Below are positions 1 through 5,517 of a stretch of DNA of 7,605 bases, in pieces (positions within the stretch are counted from its first letter, which is position 1; the number at the start of each line of letters is the position of its first letter). The DNA comes from Actinomycetes bacterium (GTDB lineage: Bacteria > Actinomycetota > Acidimicrobiia > Acidimicrobiales > Microtrichaceae), in contig JAEVZA010000435.1 in the NCBI GenBank assembly GCA_023392475.1, positions 1 to 7,605 on the forward strand, read 5' to 3'. The translations under genes and the position numbers were made by a program. The notes beneath the pieces are model-generated. The model was not told where the DNA came from. It did no database searches and saw only the letters and a program-made list of their open reading frames with translations.

Positions 1-2
1 GC

Positions 3-122
3 CTCGACGCGGTCCTGGCCCGCTGCCTCGCGACGGCACCGGCGGACCGCCCCGACGCCGCCGGCGTCGTCGCGCAGCTGTCGGCGGAGCGACGTCGACG
101 GGGCCGGCTCCGCCGCGGATAG
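3..122 (+). CDS. C-terminal tail of a probable Ser/Thr protein kinase (partial, 5' end outside window)
   Basis: An open frame enters from the left edge and stops at TAG 120-122, giving 39 residues that begin LDAVLARCLATAPADRPDAA. This matches the end of Hanks-type Ser/Thr kinase domains (subdomain XI), where a helix with a 'CLA-x-x-P-x-x-RP' pattern carries the invariant Arg, here in ADRP. In the family this Arg forms a salt bridge in the C-lobe. After it come a short helix and a strongly basic tail (ERRRRGRLRRG), then the stop. No transmembrane segment or PASTA-type sensor follows the kinase fold, unlike PknB, so any sensor part would have to be N-terminal or absent. The evidence is one short motif. 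Another protein ending in a similar helix cannot be excluded. The TAG stop overlaps the putative -10 element of the next gene. Confidence 0.6.
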   Translation, partial: LDAVLARCLATAPADRPDAAGVVAQLSAERRRRGRLRRG

Positions 123-125
123 GGT
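120..125 (+). promoter_or_regulatory. Putative -10 element (TAGGGT) for the enoyl-CoA hydratase gene
   Basis: The hexamer TAGGGT fits the actinobacterial -10 consensus TANNNT and ends 8 nt before the GTG start at 134. Transcription would then begin at or within about 2 nt of the start codon. No Shine-Dalgarno sequence lies upstream of that GTG, which fits a leaderless or nearly leaderless mRNA. The first three bases are also the stop codon of the upstream kinase gene. I see no convincing -35 box. Confidence 0.45.
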
Positions 126-133
126 CGCCGGCT

Positions 134-973
134 GTGCCGGACGACCCCACCCACGCAGATCCCACCGAGGCCGACGACGCACCGCTGGTCTCGCACCACC
201 GGACCGATGACGGCGTCGACGTGATCACGCTGTCGCACGGGAAGGTGAACGCGCTCTCCGTCGCCGTGCTCGGGGCTCTGCACGGGATCGCCCGCGACCT
301 CGCCACGCAGCAGCCGCGCGCCGTCGTCGTCACGGGCGGCCCCAAGGTGTTCGCCGCGGGCGCCGACATCACGGAGTTCGCCGAGCGGGGCGGGGCCTCG
401 CCGTTCACGATCTCGCCGCCCGAGCGGGTGGCGGAGATCGGCGGGACGTTCCTCGAGGCGCTGAACGCCGTCGCCGCGCTGCCCTGCCCGACCATCGCCG
501 CGGTCAACGGCGTCGCGCTCGGCGGCGGCTGCGAGCTCGCGCTGGCCTGCGACTTCCGCGTCGCCACGGCCCGGGCCCGCTTCGGCCAGCCGGAGATCCT
601 GCTCGGCATCATCCCGGGCGGGGGCGGCACGCAGCGCCTCGCCCGCCTCGTCGGGCCGGCCCGGGCGAAGGACCTCGTGTTCTCGGGCCGCATGGTCGAC
701 GCCGAGGAGGCGCGTGCGATCGGGCTCGTCGACGACGTGGTCGAGGGCGACGCCGTGGATGCCGCGCTGGAGCTCGCGGCGCGCTACGCGTCGGGCCCCC
801 GCGAGGCCACGGCCCTGGCGAAGCAGGCCATCGACGAGGGCCTCGACGGCTCGTTGGAGGACGGCTTGCGGCTCGAGCAGCGGCTGTTCGTGTCGTCGTT
901 CGGGATGGGCGACGCCACCGTCGGCGTCGCGTCGTTCCTCGAGCACGGGCCGGGCAAGGCCGACTTCGCCTGA
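134..973 (+). CDS. Enoyl-CoA hydratase / crotonase-family protein
   Basis: 279 residues, GTG start, TGA stop. Crotonase-fold enzyme expected to hydrate trans-2-enoyl-CoA to 3-hydroxyacyl-CoA in the cytoplasm (beta-oxidation or a related acyl-CoA pathway). The oxyanion-hole and CoA-binding segment is AAGADITEF (about residues 74-82). The second oxyanion segment is ALGGGCELALACD (128-140), containing Glu134. The second catalytic Glu154 lies in FGQPEILLGIIPGGGGTQRL (150-169). These two match the paired glutamates of classical hydratases (rat Glu144 and Glu164), so true hydratase activity is more likely than isomerase or dehalogenase activity. The C-terminal FLEHGPGKADFA (268-279) matches the usual family end. 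The family is usually near 260 residues; the extra length is an acidic N-terminal stretch of about 18 residues. No later start codon would keep the first strand, so GTG 134 is preferred. The acyl chain length used cannot be read from sequence. Confidence 0.93.
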   Translation: MPDDPTHADPTEADDAPLVSHHRTDDGVDVITLSHGKVNALSVAVLGALHGIARDLATQQPRAVVVTGGPKVFAAGADITEFAERGGASPFTISPPERVAEIGGTFLEALNAVAALPCPTIAAVNGVALGGGCELALACDFRVATARARFGQPEILLGIIPGGGGTQRLARLVGPARAKDLVFSGRMVDAEEARAIGLVDDVVEGDAVDAALELAARYASGPREATALAKQAIDEGLDGSLEDGLRLEQRLFVSSFGMGDATVGVASFLEHGPGKADFA

Positions 974-980
974 CCCCCCG

Positions 981-998
981 GCCGCTGCCCGGAGCGGC
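981..998 (+). terminator. Hairpin just after the hydratase stop (possible terminator)
   Basis: GCCGCT (981-986) pairs perfectly with AGCGGC (993-998) around a 6-nt loop, starting 8 nt after the hydratase stop. There is no U-tract, as is common for high-GC actinobacterial terminators, so the function is inferred from position. Confidence 0.4.
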
Positions 999-1010
999 GG
1001 CCGTTCCGCA

Positions 1011-1043
1011 GACACGTCACCACCGGAGCGGTGGCGACACGTC
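1011..1043. terminator. Central hairpin of the convergent gap (possible bidirectional terminator)
   Basis: CCACCG (1020-1025) and CGGTGG (1029-1034) form a perfect 6-bp stem with a GAG loop. An 8-bp direct repeat GACACGTC flanks it (1011-1018 and 1036-1043). Because that repeat is partly self-complementary, it can add two further 3-bp stems with internal mismatches. The symmetry and placement between two convergent genes suit a terminator for both strands. No T-run is present. Confidence 0.4.
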
Positions 1044-1053
1044 GTCAGCACCG

Positions 1054-1067
1054 TCGCCCTCGGGCGA
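1054..1067 (-). terminator. Short palindrome just downstream of glgP (possible terminator)
   Basis: TCGCCC (1054-1059) and GGGCGA (1062-1067) form a 14-nt inverted repeat with TC at the centre, effectively a 5-bp stem with a 4-nt loop. It starts 8 nt past the glgP stop on the minus strand. No U-tract follows, so it is assigned by position only. Confidence 0.3.
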
Positions 1068-1075
1068 GCCGGGTG

Positions 1076-3664
1076 TCAGCCCGCCCAGGCCACGTGGCCG
1101 AGCTCGAGCGGGTCGTCGATCAGCGGGTGGCACGGGACCACGCGGACGGTCACGCCCATGCGGCCGGCCGCCACGAGCGGTGCCTCGCCGGCGAAGCGCC
1201 GGTGCGCGTCGTCGACCGGGCCCTCGTCGCGCATCGCGACCGACGTGGTGGCCTCGAGCTCGCCCGACTGGCCGACCCGGCCCGACACGAGCTGCACCTC
1301 CACGTCGCCCACGCCGAGCGCACCGAGCGCGACGGTGGCGGTGACCCGGCGGGAGCCGCCGAGGTCCGCGATCGCCTCGTCGGCGTCCACGTCGTCGACG
1401 TGCACCTGATGCCAGCACTCGTCGAGCTGCCGCCGGAACCCCGCCAGGTCGCGCGCCCCCCGGTAGCCGTCGGTGGACAGCTCGACGGCCCGGGCCGCGG
1501 CGGGCAGGTACAGGTCGTGCACGTAGTCGCGCACCATCCGGTGGGCGCTGACGAACGGGCCGAGCGTGCGCAGCGACTCCTTCACCCGCGCCTGCCACCC
1601 GGCCGAGGCCGGACCGTCGCCGCCCTCGTGGTACAGCGGCACGATCTGGGTCTCGAGGAGCTCGAACAGGCTGTTCGCCTCCACCTCGGCGCGCCGGGCC
1701 TCGTCCTCGACCGCCTCCGCCGACGAGATCGCCCAGCCGTTGGGCCCGCCGACGCCGTCGGCGTCCTGGCCGCGGCCCGACCGGAAGCACTCCGCCCACC
1801 AGCCGTCGAGCACCGAGCAGTGCATCGCGCCGTTCATCACGGCCTTCATGCCGCTGGTGCCCGACGCCTCCATCGGCCGCACCGGCGTGTTCAACCAGAT
1901 GTCGGCGCCCTGCACGAGCGAGCGTGCGAGCGCCATGTCGTAGTCCTCGACGAACACGAACCGGTGCCGCACGTCGGTGCCGTGCGAGAAGGCGACGATC
2001 TGGCGGATCAGCTCCTTGCCGCTGTCGTCCGCCGGGTGCGCCTTGCCGGCGAACACGAACTGGATCGGCCGGTCGTCGTCCGCCAGCAGCGCCTGCAGGC
2101 GCTCCACCTGGCTGAGCAGCAGCGCGGCGCGCTTGTAGGTGGCGAACCGGCGGGCGAAGCACACGGTCAGCGCGTCGGGGTCCAGCGCGCCGTCGACCCA
2201 CGCGAGGTCCGACGGGGAGCGGCCCTGCGAGAGCCCGGACGCCCGGAGGCGCTCCCGGACGTGGTCCACCATGCGCACCTTCGCGGCCCGGTGGGCCTGG
2301 CGCAGCGTGCCGTCGTCGACGGCGGCGACCGCGTCCCACGACCCCTGGCCGGCGAGCTGCCAGTCCGTCCCGACCGAGTCGGCGAAGACGTCCGCCATCT
2401 CGGCCGACACCCACGTCGCGCCGTGCACGCCGTTGGTCACGTGGCCGACCGGCGTCTCGGGCTCGGGGACGCCGGGCCAGAGGTCCGCGAACATCCCACG
2501 GCTCACCTCGCCGTGCAGGGACGACACGCCGTTGCGGCGCTCCGCGAGCCGCATGCCCATGACCGCCATGTTGAAGCGGTCGTCGGGCTCGTCGTGCGGG
2601 CGATGGCCGAGGGCCATCAGCGCGTCCAGCGGGACGCCGCACGCGTCGGCCCACGAGCTGAAGTACTTCGCGATCAGCTCGTGCGGGAACTGGTCGATGC
2701 CGGCGGGGACCGGCGTGTGCGTGGTGAACACCGCGCCGGCGCGCACGGCCTCGAGCGCCTCGGGGAACGACAGCCCGTCGCGCTCCATGTGCGTGCGGAT
2801 GCGCTCGAGCCCGAGGAAGCCGGCGTGGCCCTCGTTCGTGTGGAACACGTGCGCGGGGACGCCGAGGGCCTCGAGCGCGCGCACGCCGCCGATGCCGAGC
2901 AGGATCTCCTGGCGCAGCCGGTGCTCGACGTCGCCGCCGTAGAGGCGGTCGGTCACGAGCTGGAGGTCGTGGCTGTTCTCCTCGATGTCCGCGTCCAGCA
3001 GGTACAGCGGGGTCCGCCCGATCGTGGCCTTCCACACCTGCGCGACCAGCACCTGGTCCGCGAGGTCGATGGAGATGCGCACGCCGTCGCACAGCTCCAG
3101 CGCCATCGCGTAGGGGTCCAGGTCGGGGAAGCGCTCCTGCTGCCAGCCGTCGACCGTGAGCGACTGGCGGAAGTAGCCGTGGCGGTAGAAGAGGCCGATC
3201 GCCACCAGGGGGACGCCGAGGTCGGACGCCGACTTCAGGTGGTCGCCCGCCAGCACGCCCAGGCCGCCGGAGTACTGCGGCACCGCCTCGGCGATGCCGA
3301 ACTCGGGCGAGAAGTAGGCGACGCAGCCGCCGTCCAGGGCCGCGGCGCCGGCCGATCCGCCCGCCGCCTCCTGCTGGTACCAGCGGGGGAGGCCCTCGTA
3401 CGCCTCGAGCGCCGCGTCGGCGGCCGTCAGCCGCTCGAGGAACGCCGCGTCGGTCGACAGCTCGTCGAGCCGGTCGGTCGACACCTCGGCCAGCACGCGC
3501 CGGGGGTCGTGGCCGCCCTCGTCCCAGATCCGGGGATCGATCGCCGTGAAGAGCTCCCGCGTCGGCCGGTCCCACGACCAGCGGAGGTTGCTGGCCAGCC
3601 GGTCGAGCGGCGCCAGCGGCTCGGGCAGGCGCGGTCGGACGGTGAAGGAGCGCAGGGCTTTCAT
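1076..3664 (-). CDS. glgP: Alpha-glucan (glycogen) phosphorylase
   Basis: 862 residues, matching the roughly 860-residue actinobacterial GlgP form (the mycobacterial protein is about this size). It releases glucose-1-phosphate from non-reducing ends of alpha-1,4-glucan using PLP and phosphate, in the cytoplasm. The N-terminal DUF3417-type segment is at about 14-45 (PLAPLDRLASNLRWSWD). Core motifs in order: YFSPEFGIAEAVPQYSGGLG (117-136), HTNEGHAGF (275-283), TTHTPVPAGIDQFP (314-327), ARRFATYKRA (504-513), VFAGKAHP (537-544) and RPMEASGTSGMKAVMNG (596-612). Lys607 in the last motif is the expected Schiff-base lysine for PLP. About 110 C-terminal residues form a beta-rich tail. The ATG at 3664 is chosen because MKALRSFTVRPRLPEPL is the usual family start; the frame runs open further upstream to 4045, but that would cross the divergent gene. 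No Shine-Dalgarno is seen; a TACCCT hexamer ends 8 nt before the ATG. All motifs appear intact. Confidence 0.96.
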   Translation of the reverse strand: MKALRSFTVRPRLPEPLAPLDRLASNLRWSWDRPTRELFTAIDPRIWDEGGHDPRRVLAEVSTDRLDELSTDAAFLERLTAADAALEAYEGLPRWYQQEAAGGSAGAAALDGGCVAYFSPEFGIAEAVPQYSGGLGVLAGDHLKSASDLGVPLVAIGLFYRHGYFRQSLTVDGWQQERFPDLDPYAMALELCDGVRISIDLADQVLVAQVWKATIGRTPLYLLDADIEENSHDLQLVTDRLYGGDVEHRLRQEILLGIGGVRALEALGVPAHVFHTNEGHAGFLGLERIRTHMERDGLSFPEALEAVRAGAVFTTHTPVPAGIDQFPHELIAKYFSSWADACGVPLDALMALGHRPHDEPDDRFNMAVMGMRLAERRNGVSSLHGEVSRGMFADLWPGVPEPETPVGHVTNGVHGATWVSAEMADVFADSVGTDWQLAGQGSWDAVAAVDDGTLRQAHRAAKVRMVDHVRERLRASGLSQGRSPSDLAWVDGALDPDALTVCFARRFATYKRAALLLSQVERLQALLADDDRPIQFVFAGKAHPADDSGKELIRQIVAFSHGTDVRHRFVFVEDYDMALARSLVQGADIWLNTPVRPMEASGTSGMKAVMNGAMHCSVLDGWWAECFRSGRGQDADGVGGPNGWAISSAEAVEDEARRAEVEANSLFELLETQIVPLYHEGGDGPASAGWQARVKESLRTLGPFVSAHRMVRDYVHDLYLPAAARAVELSTDGYRGARDLAGFRRQLDECWHQVHVDDVDADEAIADLGGSRRVTATVALGALGVGDVEVQLVSGRVGQSGELEATTSVAMRDEGPVDDAHRRFAGEAPLVAAGRMGVTVRVVPCHPLIDDPLELGHVAWAG

Positions 3665-3672
3665 CGGTCTGG

Positions 3673-3678
3673 AGGGTA
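3673..3678 (-). promoter_or_regulatory. Putative -10 element (TACCCT) for glgP
   Basis: Read on the minus strand, TACCCT fits TANNNT and ends 8 nt before the glgP ATG at 3664, predicting a transcript that begins at or 1-3 nt from the start codon. The interval (CCAGACCG) contains no ribosome-binding site. No clear -35 hexamer is visible 16-19 nt further upstream. Confidence 0.45.
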
Positions 3679-3716
3679 TCGCCGGGTCCGTCGGCACCGG
3701 AGCGGCGGCGGGCCGT

Positions 3717-3732
3717 TTCACACGCAGTTCAC
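3717..3732. repeat. TTCAC direct repeat, 11-bp spacing
   Basis: TTCAC occurs at 3717-3721 and again at 3728-3732, one helical turn apart, each preceded by G and T bases. On the minus strand this reads GTGAA twice, about 50-65 bp upstream of the predicted glgP transcription start, where an activator could sit. A 5-bp repeat can easily occur by chance. Confidence 0.25.
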
Positions 3733-3765
3733 CCACCTCCGCCGGGCCGGGCGCGGTGCCCCGCA

Positions 3766-3780
3766 GCCTGCTGAGCAGGC
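3766..3780. promoter_or_regulatory. Perfect 15-nt palindrome, candidate operator
   Basis: GCCTGCT (3766-3772), a central G, then AGCAGGC (3774-3780). The arms are perfectly complementary over 7 bp and lie roughly in the middle of the divergent region, centred about 67 bp before the propeller-gene start and 109 bp before the glgP start. Its size and symmetry suit a dimeric repressor or activator. I do not recognise the motif as belonging to a named regulator. Confidence 0.4.
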
Positions 3781-3826
3781 CCTCCGCGGACGGGGCGGCG
3801 CTGGTCGCCCCCGAGGGACCCACCGG

Positions 3827-3832
3827 TAACCT
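3827..3832 (+). promoter_or_regulatory. Putative -10 element (TAACCT) for the propeller gene-glgE operon
   Basis: TAACCT matches TANNNT and ends 7 nt before the GTG at 3840, so the predicted start of transcription falls on or next to that codon. No Shine-Dalgarno precedes it. This spacing helps decide the translation start of the downstream gene. A -35 element is not obvious; TGGTCG at 3802-3807 is only a weak candidate with a long 19-bp spacer. Confidence 0.5.
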
Positions 3833-3839
3833 CGTGGCC

Positions 3840-5486
3840 GTGCCCGTACCCGACGCCGCCTCCGGCGCGCCCCGCACCCGCCGCCCGCGACGCCCCGTCG
3901 CCGCGGTCGCCCTGCTCGCCGCGCTGGGTGTCGTCGCCCTCGTCGTCGCGTCGACCGGTCCCGCTCGGGCCCAGGGCATCGACCCGTCGACGACGACCGT
4001 GCCGACGCCGAGCACCTCGGGCGGCACGGCGGGCTCCTCCGGCACCTCCGCCGCTCCCTCCGCCGCCGCGTCGATCGCCCCGTCCGGTCAGGTGGCCTAC
4101 GCCACGGCCGACGGCCGGGTCCTGGTCGGCGACGGTGCCGGCACCCCGAAGGAGATCGCGCACGGCGCGGCCGTGGGCCGGGGCGACCAGTCCGCCGTGG
4201 TCGTCTCGCCGAACGGCGACGTGGTGGCCTTCATCCGCTCCGACCACACGCTCGTGACCGTGCCGGTGGACGGCGGTGCCCCCACCGTGCTGGCGACGGA
4301 CGCCGCCACGACCTCGCTCGGGCGCGACCCGTCGCTCGCCTGGGACGCCCTCGGCAACTCCGTCGCCTACCTCGCCGCGGGCACCGCGGACATGGTGCCG
4401 CCGGCCCAGCCCGACCGGCCGCTGTCCGGTCCCGGGGTCTTCGCGGCGCCGAAGCCGTCGGGCGTGCTCGGCAACGTCGTGAAGGTCGTGGACCGCGCCG
4501 GCGTGGTGAAGACCCGGATCGGCAACCCGGCCGAGCGGTCCTACGTGGGCATCACGTGGTCGCCGTCCGACGACGTGATGATCCTCGAGTCGGTGGAGCC
4601 GGGCACGACCCAGCGCTTCACGCTCGTGGCGGCGACGGGCGGCGTCGCCTCCGAGAAGCCGACGGTGTTCTCCGCCGACGACCCGTCCTTCTCGCCCGAC
4701 GGCCGGTTCATCCTCGTCGTCGGTCCGGCGAAGGGCCTCGACGAGCTGATCCGGGTCGACGCGGACACGCTCGACCGCGCCACGCTCGTCACCGACGACG
4801 GCATCTGCAACCCGACCGTCTCGCCCGACGCCACCCGCATCGTCTACGCCGCGGGGCGCAACTGCTCGCGCCTGATGCTCATCTCCTCGAAGGGCGGCAA
4901 GCCCATCGACGTGACGCCGCCGGAGACGCCGGACACCGCGACGTTCGGGGTCGGCCAGCTCGGCTGGACGACCGAGGGCCGCTGGATCACCCACGCCGAC
5001 TGCGCGAACGACGCCGGCCGCATCACGTGCGCCGGACCGGTGCTGTTCATCAACCCGGACACGGGCCGCGTCGAGCACGGGCCGGCGGCGGCCACCGTCG
5101 CCCCGATCGTGCGTCCGCTCATCCAGGACGTCTACGTGGACCTGGACCTCCGAGGGCCGCTGGAGTTCCGCCACTCGTTCCTGATCGACCCGACCGTGCA
5201 GGGCAAGCTCACGGACACGCAGGGCAACGGCGGGGAGCTCGAGGGCCGGCTCGTCGACGGTGCCACCGTGCTCGACGTCCACCTGCAGAGCGGCGACGGC
5301 TCGGCGTTCGTCACCGGCCAGATGACGGTCACCGATCCGCAGGGCGGCATCGACCGCACGTTCCTCGTGCTGGGCCGCGCCGTGGTGCTGGGCGTGCGCG
5401 TGTTCTCGCTGTCGGGGATCTGGGTATCGACCGACGATCTGCCCTTCGCCACCGGTAAGTTCGACCTCGCCGTCCGTCGCCGGTGA
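3840..5486 (+). CDS. Exported TolB-like beta-propeller protein of unknown function with novel C-terminal domain
   Basis: 548 residues from GTG 3840, chosen because a TAACCT -10 sits 7 nt upstream and the signal peptide then has normal length. The alternative GTG at 3834 adds two residues. An Arg-rich n-region (14-18), a hydrophobic core (about 20-36) and an ARA-Q site (cleavage after Ala44) indicate export. No lipobox Cys is present. Residues 49-82 form a Ser/Thr/Ala/Gly/Pro linker. Then come TolB/PD40-like repeat cores: VVVSPNGDVVAFI (120-132), PSLAWDALGNSVAYL (164-178), ITWSPSDDVMILE (238-250), PSFSPDGRFILVV (282-294), PTVSPDATRIVYA (325-337) and LGWTTEGRWITHA (374-386), suggesting a six- or seven-bladed propeller. 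Four cysteines (323, 342, 388, 397) could form two disulfides outside the cell. About 120 C-terminal residues (from about 429) are beta-rich and unrecognised. The gene lies 31 nt before glgE, so a link to alpha-glucan metabolism or a surface glucan is possible but unproven. No catalytic motif is visible. Confidence 0.82.
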   Translation: MPVPDAASGAPRTRRPRRPVAAVALLAALGVVALVVASTGPARAQGIDPSTTTVPTPSTSGGTAGSSGTSAAPSAAASIAPSGQVAYATADGRVLVGDGAGTPKEIAHGAAVGRGDQSAVVVSPNGDVVAFIRSDHTLVTVPVDGGAPTVLATDAATTSLGRDPSLAWDALGNSVAYLAAGTADMVPPAQPDRPLSGPGVFAAPKPSGVLGNVVKVVDRAGVVKTRIGNPAERSYVGITWSPSDDVMILESVEPGTTQRFTLVAATGGVASEKPTVFSADDPSFSPDGRFILVVGPAKGLDELIRVDADTLDRATLVTDDGICNPTVSPDATRIVYAAGRNCSRLMLISSKGGKPIDVTPPETPDTATFGVGQLGWTTEGRWITHADCANDAGRITCAGPVLFINPDTGRVEHGPAAATVAPIVRPLIQDVYVDLDLRGPLEFRHSFLIDPTVQGKLTDTQGNGGELEGRLVDGATVLDVHLQSGDGSAFVTGQMTVTDPQGGIDRTFLVLGRAVVLGVRVFSLSGIWVSTDDLPFATGKFDLAVRRR

Positions 5487-5517
5487 TCCCCACCGCGCCG
5501 AGGCGGGGAAGAGGCGC
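5487..5517 (+). promoter_or_regulatory. Intercistronic ribosome-binding region of glgE with self-complementary arms
   Basis: This 31-nt spacer has a purine-rich stretch at 5505-5514 (GGGGAAGAGG). GGGGA lies 8 nt, and GAGG 3 nt, before the ATG at 5518. It is the only gene start in the window with a plausible Shine-Dalgarno, fitting an internal operon gene. TCCCC (5487-5491) can pair with GGGGA (5505-5509), or GCGCC (5495-5499) with GGCGC (5513-5517). Either pairing would hide part of the binding site. Regulation by this fold is speculative. Confidence 0.45.

Larger units (their letters stand above)
3665..3839. promoter_or_regulatory. Divergent promoter region between glgP and the propeller gene-glgE operon
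   Basis: These 175 bp separate the facing starts of glgP (left, minus) and the exported propeller gene (right, plus). They hold a candidate -10 for each side, a perfect 15-nt palindrome near the middle, and a direct repeat of TTCAC. No coding potential consistent with neighbouring proteins is seen. Because the two outward transcripts encode an alpha-glucan degrading enzyme and an alpha-glucan building enzyme, one regulator bound here could affect both; that is inference. Confidence 0.6.

Noticed and set aside
1031..3829. A 932-codon open frame on the plus strand and an 852-codon frame on the minus strand (1017-3575), both overlapping glgP
   Set aside because: Both are rich in Arg, Ala, Gly, Pro and His with no domain motifs. 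They are by-products of high GC at third codon positions, while the glgP frame carries all family motifs.
3546..3839. An upstream in-frame extension of the propeller protein (98 residues)
   Set aside because: It would overlap the glgP start and the divergent promoter region, and would bury the signal peptide internally. GTG 3840 with its -10 is a better start.
3876..3974. A Tat signal or lipoprotein lipobox in the propeller protein
   Set aside because: Twin arginines occur (TRRPRRP) but the following Phe-Leu-Lys-type motif is missing, and no Cys lies near the cleavage region. An ordinary Sec signal with an ARA site fits better.
3665..4045. A 127-residue upstream extension of GlgP
   Set aside because: It overlaps the divergent gene, has low-complexity composition, and the family normally begins at MKALRSFTVRP.
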